Assembly: GCA_036660615.1 (NCBI GenBank)
Contig: JAVXAG010000083.1
Coordinates: forward strand, 1-8,274
Direction of reading: 5' to 3'
Source: JAVXAG01 sp036660615
GTDB taxonomy: Bacteria > Bacillota > Clostridia > Peptostreptococcales > Anaerovoracaceae
Length of the DNA: 8,274 bases
Position 1 is the first letter of the stretch, and every line of letters starts with the position of its first letter. Of this stretch, positions 1-5,952 are shown one piece after another. The notes beneath the pieces are model-generated. The model did no database searches and had not been told where the DNA came from. It saw only the letters and a program-made list of their open reading frames with translations. The position numbers and the translations under genes were made by a program.

Positions 1-69
1 AGTAAAGTAACAAAGATACCAGAGGAAGAAGTCCTAAAGATACAAGAAAAAGAATTAACGATACAATAA
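1..69 (+). CDS. C-terminal end of an unidentified protein (partial)
   Basis: Frame 1 is open from the first base to a TAA at 67-69 and gives 22 residues rich in Lys and Glu, ending KELTIQ. The other two forward frames hit stops within the first few codons. A strong terminator hairpin starts 9 bases after the stop, which is what the end of a transcription unit should look like. The tail is too short to assign a family, and its hydrophilic, charged character suggests only a soluble C-terminus. It is probably real coding sequence, but a chance open stretch cannot be excluded. Confidence 0.6.
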   Translation, partial: SKVTKIPEEEVLKIQEKELTIQ

Positions 70-77
70 TTAAGAAC

Positions 78-134
78 AAAAGAGACAAGTCTTTTGGGGA
101 ACACACCCCAAGTTTAGACTTGTCTCTTTTTAAA
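78..134 (+). terminator. Rho-independent terminator after the upstream partial gene
   Basis: A perfect 15-bp inverted repeat pairs 78-92 (AAAAGAGACAAGTCT) with 116-130. Inside it a second stem pairs TTGGGG (94-99) with CCCCAA (106-111) around a six-base loop, so the whole element folds as one long, nearly continuous hairpin. The right arm ends in a T-run (127-131). The matching A-run on the left arm means it could also stop transcription from the other direction, although no minus-strand gene is visible here. It isolates the carboxypeptidase gene from upstream transcription. Confidence 0.9.
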
Positions 135-190
135 AGCAAAATTTAGTCATAACTTCTCATATTTAGTAATATATTAAGTAAGACTTATAC

Positions 191-199
191 GAGGAGGGG
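191..199 (+). promoter_or_regulatory. Ribosome binding site fixing the TTG start of the carboxypeptidase gene
   Basis: GAGGAGGGG at 191-199 is a near-perfect Shine-Dalgarno sequence. The core AGGAGG ends six bases before the TTG at 204, which is ideal spacing. The first in-frame ATG, at 219, is 21 bases away, and starting there would remove the basic MKKK head of the signal peptide. TTG is therefore the better start. Confidence 0.85.
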
Positions 200-203
200 T
201 ATT

Positions 204-1427
204 TTGAAAAAGAAAATTATGACCTCATGTCTTGTGGCGGCATTGCTGGTAACTGGGTTTATGGGTGTAAGCAGATTTTCAAATCCTCAAGCTCCTTTGA
301 ACATAGAAACTGTAGGTGATACCATGGGACAGGAAACTAAAAATGGGAATTCATCTATGGATATTGCAGCAAAAGGAGCTATTTTAATTGATGCAGGGAC
401 TGGGAAAGTTTTGTATGAACAGGATAGTCACAAGGAACTGCCACCAGCATCAGTTACCAAAATAATGACTATGTTGCTAGTTATGGAAGCAGTAGAAGAT
501 GGGAAAATTTCATTAAAGGACACAGTAACGATTTCAGAAAGAGCGGCTTCCATGGGCGGGAGTCAAATGTATATGGAGCCAGGAGAGCAACATTCTTTAG
601 AAGAAATTATGGAGGGAATTGCAATTGTTTCAGCAAACGATGCTTGCGTGGCGGCGGCAGAGTATGTTTCAGGAAATGAAGAAATATTTGTTGAACAGAT
701 GAATAAGCGAGCCAAAGAACTGGGAATGCGTGATACTAATTTTGTGAATACAAACGGGTTGCCAGTGGCAGAACACTATACAAGTGCATATGATATAGCG
801 TTGATGTCGAGACTTCTCATTGAACACAAAGAAACTAGCAAGTGGTTTAACACTTGGCAGACCACCATAAAAGTAGGGCTTCCAGGGAAAGAAAAAGAGT
901 TTGGATTGACAAACACAAACAAACTAATAAAATTTTACCCTGGGGCAAACGGAATCAAAACAGGGTTTACCGCAGAAGCAGGTTATTGCCTGTCGGGATC
1001 AGCCACAAAGAATGATACAACTTTGATTGCAGTAGTTCTGGGCGCAGAAAGTGCAAAGATAAGAAACGGCGAAATAGCCGAATTATTTAATTATGGGTTT
1101 GCAAGTTACCAATCAGTAGAAGTTGCAAAACAAAACCAACCAATGAAAAAAGTGGAGATTCTTAGTGGAGAACCTTTCATCGTCAACGCAGTATCAAAAG
1201 ACAGAGTTACAGCACTAGTGAAAAAAGGCGAAGAAGAAACTATCAAGACGAAAATCGAAATCAACAAGAAAATTAAAGTGCCAATGAAAGCTGGTACCGA
1301 GATTGGCAAGTTGATGGTATATGTACAAAAGGAAAAAGTAGGAGAATATCCATTAGTGGTAGAAAAAAAGGTTGATAAGACATCTTTTGTAAAATATTAC
1401 ATACGAAAGATAAAGGAACTCATTTAG
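204..1427 (+). CDS. dacF: D-alanyl-D-alanine carboxypeptidase (penicillin-binding protein, DacF/PBP5 type)
   Basis: This secreted DD-carboxypeptidase removes the terminal D-Ala from peptidoglycan pentapeptides and so limits cross-linking; it acts outside the membrane. The 407-residue product has a typical signal peptide (basic MKKK, then a hydrophobic stretch to about residue 22) and an S11-type serine peptidase domain (about 52-300) with all three catalytic motifs: SVTK (S83 nucleophile, K86), SAN (143-145) and KTG (252-254). A PBP5-like C-terminal beta domain follows (about 305-390). The end (about 394-407, FVKYYIRKIKELI) can form a basic amphipathic helix, as used by this family to sit on the membrane. 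The length is normal for the family. The start is TTG, set by the strong RBS. A DUF3343 gene follows after 23 bases, probably co-transcribed. DacF is a sporulation protein in Bacillus, but nothing here proves that role; vegetative DacA is the alternative name. Confidence 0.93.
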   Translation: MKKKIMTSCLVAALLVTGFMGVSRFSNPQAPLNIETVGDTMGQETKNGNSSMDIAAKGAILIDAGTGKVLYEQDSHKELPPASVTKIMTMLLVMEAVEDGKISLKDTVTISERAASMGGSQMYMEPGEQHSLEEIMEGIAIVSANDACVAAAEYVSGNEEIFVEQMNKRAKELGMRDTNFVNTNGLPVAEHYTSAYDIALMSRLLIEHKETSKWFNTWQTTIKVGLPGKEKEFGLTNTNKLIKFYPGANGIKTGFTAEAGYCLSGSATKNDTTLIAVVLGAESAKIRNGEIAELFNYGFASYQSVEVAKQNQPMKKVEILSGEPFIVNAVSKDRVTALVKKGEEETIKTKIEINKKIKVPMKAGTEIGKLMVYVQKEKVGEYPLVVEKKVDKTSFVKYYIRKIKELI

Positions 1428-1450
1428 AGATTAGATAGGGGGCTACGCTA

Positions 1451-1717
1451 ATGGACAAAGAATATATTTTATCCTTCTCATCATTTTACAAGGCGGCATA
1501 TGCAAGAGACATCTTAGGAGAATACGGAATAAATTCTGTATTACGAAAGCTACCGCCAGAATTAATTAGATCCTGCGGGACGGGGCTGTATTTGAGAACC
1601 AACTCCATGCAGCGTCCACTGGAGATATTCGCAGAAAAAGAAATTGTGCCAAGAAGCATATATATGATAAATCACAATAGTCAAAATGACAATGGCCAAA
1701 GATACTCCAGGGTATAG
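1451..1717 (+). CDS. DUF3343 small protein (putative Se/S carrier-like family)
   Basis: This 88-residue cytoplasmic protein has no signal peptide or membrane segment. The first half (about 4-50) matches what I recall of DUF3343 (Pfam PF11823, named putative Se/S carrier-like): an opening beta strand (YILSFSS), a helix with YKAAYAR, a strand/turn, then a single conserved-looking cysteine (C42) in RSCGTGLYL. By analogy with SirA/TusA-like carriers C42 could carry sulfur or selenium, but this function is predicted for the family, not shown. The last 15 residues are polar and probably disordered. ATG 1451 is preceded by AGGGGG (1437-1442) at eight bases. The gene lies 23 bases after the carboxypeptidase gene and directly before a terminator, so the two form one unit. 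No selenium gene is visible in the window. Confidence 0.75.
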   Translation: MDKEYILSFSSFYKAAYARDILGEYGINSVLRKLPPELIRSCGTGLYLRTNSMQRPLEIFAEKEIVPRSIYMINHNSQNDNGQRYSRV

Positions 1718-1742
1718 CAAATGTCAATAGAATAGCAAAGAC

Positions 1743-1783
1743 AAACCTCTAGGGCTATTTTCTAAATGCTCTAGAGGTTTTTT
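1743..1783 (+). terminator. Rho-independent terminator of the carboxypeptidase-DUF3343 unit
   Basis: AAACCTCTAG (1743-1752) pairs perfectly with CTAGAGGTTT (1771-1780). The stem extends inward by a G-T pair and two G-C pairs (1753-1755 with 1768-1770), leaving a 12-base loop. The T-run covers 1778-1783. The hairpin begins 26 bases after the DUF3343 stop and separates this unit from the citrate operon. Confidence 0.92.
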
Positions 1784-1887
1784 GCTTAGGGTTAGCAGTA
1801 ATCCGCTATTTCAGTGACTTTAGTGCGTTAATCCAGAACCCAAATGATGTACTAAAATAAATACAAAAACATTTTTAATACAATCCA

Positions 1888-1916
1888 TTGACAAACATTA
1901 TGCGTGCAGGTATACT
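1888..1916 (+). promoter_or_regulatory. Sigma-A promoter of the citrate/2-oxoglutarate operon
   Basis: A perfect -35 box TTGACA (1888-1893) is followed by exactly 17 bases and the -10 box TATACT (1911-1916, five of six matches to TATAAT). The 40 bases before it (about 1845-1885) are very A/T-rich with A and T runs, like an UP element. Transcription should start near 1923, giving a leader of about 70 bases before the ATG at 1992. It is the only near-consensus promoter I see in the window, and it stands after the preceding terminator and before the first gene of the operon. Confidence 0.85.
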
Positions 1917-1925
1917 TGTATACAT
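1908..1925 (+). promoter_or_regulatory. Candidate GntR-family operator over the -10 box and start site
   Basis: Two copies of the palindrome GTATAC lie at 1910-1915 and 1918-1923, separated by TT. The second sits in TTGTATACAT (1916-1925), nine of ten matches to the symmetric form TTGTATACAA. Sites built around GT-N-N-AC are typical of GntR/FCD regulators. The element covers the -10 hexamer and the predicted start, so bound protein would block RNA polymerase. The GntR/FCD regulator encoded as the second gene of this operon is the natural binder. The sequence and position are observed; the assignment is inference. Confidence 0.6.
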
Positions 1926-1978
1926 CAAATATATTAAATCAAAAAAGCTAAATAAAAGGCTAATTATAAAGACGTATT

Positions 1979-1983
1979 GGAGG
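1979..1983 (+). promoter_or_regulatory. Ribosome binding site fixing the ATG start of citrate synthase
   Basis: GGAGG at 1979-1983 lies eight bases before the ATG at 1992. An in-frame TTG at 1977 overlaps this Shine-Dalgarno sequence and has no site of its own upstream, so the longer reading from 1977 is unlikely. Confidence 0.88.
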
Positions 1984-1991
1984 TAAAAACA

Positions 1992-3365
1992 ATGCTTGAA
2001 ATATCAGAGAAAACCAATTTATTAGAACAAAATAGTTATCAATATACATTACAGGATATAAAGGAACCTAACCTATATAGGGAAATGTATAACTATGAGG
2101 AAGTGCCAAAAGTTGCATTTAACCATAGAAGAGTACCTATGGGTATGCCAGAAGATATTTGGATTACAGATACATCATTTAGAGATGGACAACAGTCTAT
2201 GGCACCGTATTCAGTAAAGCAAATTGTAGACTTGTACAAATTACTTTCCAAATTAGGTGGACCTTATGGGATAATTCGCCAATCGGAGTTTTTTATTTAT
2301 ACAAAAAAAGACAGAGAGGCAATCGAAAAGTGTATGGATTTGGGGCTTAAGTTCCCTGAAATTACTACATGGATTCGTGCAAAAAAAGAAGATTTTAAGA
2401 TTGTAAAAGAATTAGGAATAAAAGAAACTGGAATTTTGGTTTCCTGCAGTGACTATCACATTTTCAAGAAAATGCAGATGACCAGAAAAGAAGCAGTTGA
2501 ATATTACTTATCAACAGTAAAAGAAGCTTTTGACACAGGTGTTGTTCCAAGATGTCACTTAGAGGACATTACAAGAGCAGATTTTTATGGGTTTGTAGTA
2601 CCATTTGTAAATGAGCTGATGAAACTTTCCAAAGAAGCTGGAATACCAGTTAAAATTCGTGCCTGCGACACTATGGGATATGGTATACCATTTACAGAGG
2701 CAGCACTTCCAAGGAGCGTAGCGGGAACGATTTACGGCTTGCAACACTATGCTGGTGTGCCAAGTGATATGCTTGAGTGGCATGGCCATAACGACTTTTA
2801 CAAAGCAGTTGCAAACGCATCGACAGCTTGGTTATATGGAGCTTGCGCAGTAAACTGTTCAATGCTTGGAATTGGAGAGAGAACAGGAAATATACCACTA
2901 GAAGCAATGGTATTTGAATATGGATCATTAAAAGGCTCATTAGATGGAATGAATCCTACGGTTATTACAGAAATTGCCGACTATTTCCGAGATGAAATGG
3001 GATATAATATTCCACCGATGACACCTTTTGTTGGGGAAAACTTTAACGTAACAAGAGCAGGAATCCATGCAGATGGGTTACTAAAAGACGAAGAAATATA
3101 TAACATTTTTAATACAAAGAAACTATTGAACCGAGCAGCTGGAGTTACTGTAAGCAAAACCTCAGGACTTGCAGGAATCGCATATTGGATCAACGAACAC
3201 TACAAACTTACTGGAAGCGATATGGTGGAAAAAAGCGATGCATTGGTAGCCTTGATGAAAGATTGGGTTGACAAGCTTTACGAAGATAATAGAACTACCA
3301 GTTTGGCAAACAGCGAGCTTGAAGATAAGATTGCAGAGTTGACCGATGGTAAACTGAGGAAATAG
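1992..3365 (+). CDS. Re-citrate synthase (homocitrate/isopropylmalate synthase-like)
   Basis: The enzyme condenses acetyl-CoA with oxaloacetate to citrate in the cytoplasm, the first step toward 2-oxoglutarate. The 457-residue protein is a DRE-TIM metallolyase, unrelated to ordinary (Si) citrate synthase. The start motif DTSFRDGQQS (about 60-69) supplies the catalytic Arg and metal-binding Asp, and HGHNDF (264-269) supplies the two metal-binding His. GERTGN (about 295-300) and AGIHADG (356-362) are also typical. It lacks the LeuA C-terminal leucine-binding domain, so it should not be leucine-regulated. Automatic annotation often calls such proteins 2-isopropylmalate or homocitrate synthase. 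Three things favour citrate: close resemblance to the C. kluyveri type (characterised as Re-citrate synthase), the operon with aconitase and isocitrate dehydrogenase, and no leucine or lysine genes nearby. The C. kluyveri enzyme is metal-dependent and oxygen-sensitive. Homocitrate synthase remains the main alternative. Confidence 0.88.
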   Translation: MLEISEKTNLLEQNSYQYTLQDIKEPNLYREMYNYEEVPKVAFNHRRVPMGMPEDIWITDTSFRDGQQSMAPYSVKQIVDLYKLLSKLGGPYGIIRQSEFFIYTKKDREAIEKCMDLGLKFPEITTWIRAKKEDFKIVKELGIKETGILVSCSDYHIFKKMQMTRKEAVEYYLSTVKEAFDTGVVPRCHLEDITRADFYGFVVPFVNELMKLSKEAGIPVKIRACDTMGYGIPFTEAALPRSVAGTIYGLQHYAGVPSDMLEWHGHNDFYKAVANASTAWLYGACAVNCSMLGIGERTGNIPLEAMVFEYGSLKGSLDGMNPTVITEIADYFRDEMGYNIPPMTPFVGENFNVTRAGIHADGLLKDEEIYNIFNTKKLLNRAAGVTVSKTSGLAGIAYWINEHYKLTGSDMVEKSDALVALMKDWVDKLYEDNRTTSLANSELEDKIAELTDGKLRK

Positions 3366-3376
3366 AGGAGTAAAAA

Positions 3377-4021
3377 ATGATAGAATATAAAACAGTTTCA
3401 CTGGCTAGCCAGATTTATGAAACACTTGAACTTAATATACTAAACGGGACATATGCTCAAGGAGAAGTTTTGACTGAGAGCAGACTGTCAGAAGAACTTG
3501 GAGTGAGTCGTACACCTATTCGTGAGGCTATGGCTAGACTTGCCCATGAAAAGCTTATTGCAGATTCCCCAAATGGTATCATTGTAATAGGAGTTACCAA
3601 CAAAGACGTTGAGGATATTTTCGAAGTCAAAAGAAGAATTGAAGTATTAGCCACAAAATGGGCAGCAGAAAATATTGATGATGAAGCCTTAAAAGAACTA
3701 AAGGACATTTTGGATCAGCAGGAGTTTTACTCACAAAAAGGCGATGCCGAGAAAGTTAGAAATCTTGACACACAGTTTCATGATTTAATATACAGAGAAA
3801 GTGGAAGTTCTGTAATCGAGGGGATTTTATCACCGATGCACAAAAAGATGTTAAAGTACAGAAAAGTATCTCTTGAAAAATCACATAGAATATCAGATTC
3901 AGTAAAAGAACACGAAGCAATTTACAACGCATTGGTTTCAAGAGATGTTGAACAAGTAGAAAAATTGATGTTGGTACACATCGAAAATTCAGGAAGAAGT
4001 ATGATGGAGGGAAGAGCCTAG
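3377..4021 (+). CDS. GntR-family transcriptional regulator with FCD ligand domain
   Basis: This 214-residue DNA-binding protein probably controls its own operon. Residues about 5-72 form the winged helix-turn-helix, with the GntR signature in LTESRLSEELGVSRTPIREA (32-51). Residues about 77-205 form the all-helical FCD domain. Its usual metal-binding set is complete: D131 and H135 in LDTQFHD, H179 in KEHE, and H201 in LVHIE. FCD domains often bind carboxylates through this metal; CitO of Enterococcus faecalis is a known citrate-responsive member. The ligand here is plausibly citrate or another pathway acid, but that is inference. The RBS (AGAGGAG, 3364-3370) overlaps the stop of the citrate synthase gene, and the next gene begins one base after this stop. 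The likely target is the GTATAC pair at 1908-1925. Confidence 0.92.
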   Translation: MIEYKTVSLASQIYETLELNILNGTYAQGEVLTESRLSEELGVSRTPIREAMARLAHEKLIADSPNGIIVIGVTNKDVEDIFEVKRRIEVLATKWAAENIDDEALKELKDILDQQEFYSQKGDAEKVRNLDTQFHDLIYRESGSSVIEGILSPMHKKMLKYRKVSLEKSHRISDSVKEHEAIYNALVSRDVEQVEKLMLVHIENSGRSMMEGRA

Positions 4022-4022
4022 T

Positions 4023-5951
4023 ATGGGATTGACAATAGCACAAAAGATTATAAAAGAACACATAGTAAGTGGAGAAATGAAAGAGGGTTGCGAAGTAGCC
4101 CTAAAAATAGATCAGACTTTGACACAGGATGCAACAGGAACTATGGCATACCTTGAGTTTGAAACCATGGGAATACCAAGGGTTAGAACAGAATTAAGCG
4201 TTGCTTACATAGACCATAACACCTTGCAGTCTGGCTTTGAGAATGCCGATGACCATAGATTTATACAGTCAATGGCAAAGAAATACGGCCTATATTTTTC
4301 AAGACCGGGCAACGGAATTTGCCATCAGGTGCATCTTGAAAGATTTGGGAAACCGGGCAAAACGCTTATTGGTTCAGACAGCCATACGCCTACTGGTGGC
4401 GGAATTGGAATGCTGGCAATGGGTGCTGGTGGATTAGATGTTGCAGTTGCCATGGGTGGCGGTGCATACCATATCACTATGCCAAAGATGTACAAAGTAA
4501 ACCTTACAGGAAAGCTGAGAGATTTCGTCACAGCAAAAGATGTTAGTTTAGAAATTCTAAGAATTTTGTCCGTAAAGGGTGGAGTCGGTGCAGTAATTGA
4601 ATGGGGCGGAGAAGGCGTAAAAACTTTGTCAGTGCCAGAAAGGGCAACGATTACCAATATGGGTGCGGAGTTAGGTGCAACAACATCTATATTCCCATCA
4701 GATAAGGTTACAGAGGCATTTCTAAAAGCCCAAGGCAGAGCTACAGACTATGCGCCATTGTCCAGCGACGATGATGCTGTTTATGATAAAATAATTGAAA
4801 TTAATATGTCGGAGTTAAAACCTTTGATTGCTTGTCCTCACAGTCCAGATAATATTGTGACTGTTGAATCTTTAAAAGGAACCAAGGTTGATCAGGTTTG
4901 CATAGGCTCTTGCACAAATTCATCTCTTTACGATATGCTAAAAGTGGCAGCTTTGTTAAAGGGAAAGACTATAAATCCAGAGGTTAGCTTATCAATATCA
5001 CCAGGCTCAAAACAAGTCCTTGCAATGCTTGCAGATTGTGGCGCATTGTCAGATATTCTGGCAAGTGGGGCAAGAGTTCTTGAATGTGCTTGTGGGCCTT
5101 GTATTGGAATGGGATTCTCACCTAATTCAGGTGGAGTGAGCCTTAGAACTTTTAATAGAAACTTTGAGGGCAGAAGCGGTACTGCTGATGGTAGAGTATA
5201 TCTAGTATCGCCAGAAACAGCAGTTGCAGCAGCGTTGAGTGGAAACATAAGTGATCCAATGTTACTTGGGAAAATGCCAGAGGTAACGGTTCCTGAAGTA
5301 TTTAAAATTGATGACAGCAGTATAATTGTTCCAGTTTCTCAAGAGGAAGCGGACAAAGTGGAAATATTAAGAGGACCAAATATTAAAAAATTCCCTGACA
5401 GTGCTAGCCAAGAGGACACTTTGACAGCGCCTTTGGTTCTAAAAGTTGGCGACAACATTACGACAGACCACATTATGCCAGCAGGCTCAAAGATATTGCC
5501 GTATAGGTCAAATATTCCTCATTTGTCACAGTTCTGTTTTGCTGTTTGCGATGAAACTTTTCCAAAGAGGGCAAAGGAAGCGGGAACTAGCATTATCGTT
5601 GGTGGAAACAATTATGGACAAGGTTCATCAAGAGAACACGCAGCATTGGTACCACTTTACCTTGGAGTTAGGGCAGTAATTACAAAGAGTTTTGCTCGTA
5701 TTCACGTTGCAAATTTAATAAATGCAGGTATTATGCCTTTGACTTTTAAAAATCCTAGTGACTACGACAAAATAAACCAAGGGGATCAGTTGTCTTTGGT
5801 AGGCGTTTATGAAGGAATGGACAAAGGGGAAATCTCAATGAAGGATACGACAACAGGAGAGATGTTTACTTTGGTTTGCAGTTTTACTGATCGTCAAAAG
5901 GCAATATTAAAAGCAGGTAGCTTATTGAAATATACAAAGGAAGGAAACTAA
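4023..5951 (+). CDS. Aconitate hydratase (aconitase), short bacterial type
   Basis: This [4Fe-4S] enzyme isomerises citrate to isocitrate through cis-aconitate in the cytoplasm. The 642-residue protein has the aconitase domains (about 1-420), a linker, and the swivel domain (about 470-640). Cluster ligands are C297 in GSCTNSS and the pair C357/C360 in CACGPCIG. The substrate region GSDSHTPTGGG lies at 117-127. The swivel domain has DNITTDHI (477-484) and GSSREHAA (534-541), which holds the active-site Ser, Arg and His. At 642 residues it is much shorter than AcnA/AcnB (about 860-890) and matches the short Aquifex-type aconitases, which can resemble fused isopropylmalate isomerase subunits. 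The operon partners make citrate the expected substrate rather than isopropylmalate or homocitrate. It starts one base after gntR; its RBS GGAGGG (4006-4011) lies inside gntR, 11 bases from the ATG. One base separates it from the next gene. Confidence 0.93.
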   Translation: MGLTIAQKIIKEHIVSGEMKEGCEVALKIDQTLTQDATGTMAYLEFETMGIPRVRTELSVAYIDHNTLQSGFENADDHRFIQSMAKKYGLYFSRPGNGICHQVHLERFGKPGKTLIGSDSHTPTGGGIGMLAMGAGGLDVAVAMGGGAYHITMPKMYKVNLTGKLRDFVTAKDVSLEILRILSVKGGVGAVIEWGGEGVKTLSVPERATITNMGAELGATTSIFPSDKVTEAFLKAQGRATDYAPLSSDDDAVYDKIIEINMSELKPLIACPHSPDNIVTVESLKGTKVDQVCIGSCTNSSLYDMLKVAALLKGKTINPEVSLSISPGSKQVLAMLADCGALSDILASGARVLECACGPCIGMGFSPNSGGVSLRTFNRNFEGRSGTADGRVYLVSPETAVAAALSGNISDPMLLGKMPEVTVPEVFKIDDSSIIVPVSQEEADKVEILRGPNIKKFPDSASQEDTLTAPLVLKVGDNITTDHIMPAGSKILPYRSNIPHLSQFCFAVCDETFPKRAKEAGTSIIVGGNNYGQGSSREHAALVPLYLGVRAVITKSFARIHVANLINAGIMPLTFKNPSDYDKINQGDQLSLVGVYEGMDKGEISMKDTTTGEMFTLVCSFTDRQKAILKAGSLLKYTKEGN

Positions 5952-5952
5952 A

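Noticed and set aside
142..172. Possible promoter for the carboxypeptidase gene (TTAGTC at 143-148, 18 bases, TAATAT at 167-172)
   Set aside because: The -35 match is poor and AT-rich DNA gives many such hits. I also found no convincing sigma-F/G type match. A promoter must lie in 131-190, but I cannot place it.
1784..1845. Possible riboswitch or T-box in the citrate operon upstream region (GGGTT/AACCC and two TAATCC repeats)
   Set aside because: Pairing is only five bases across a long gap, no known leader motif is present, and it lies upstream of the predicted transcript start.
1900..1986. A 28-codon open frame from ATG 1900 ending at TAA 1984-1986, overlapping the citrate synthase RBS like a leader peptide
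   Set aside because: Its ATG lies between the -35 and -10 boxes, upstream of the expected transcription start, and it has no RBS. It would not be on the transcript from the visible promoter.
1977..1991. Upstream TTG start for citrate synthase at 1977, adding five residues
   Set aside because: The TTG overlaps the GGAGG that serves ATG 1992 and has no Shine-Dalgarno sequence of its own.
4325..4657. Long minus-strand open frames inside the aconitase and citrate synthase genes (up to 110 codons)
   Set aside because: They are antisense shadows of genes with full catalytic motifs, lack ribosome binding sites and have low-complexity, unrecognisable translations.
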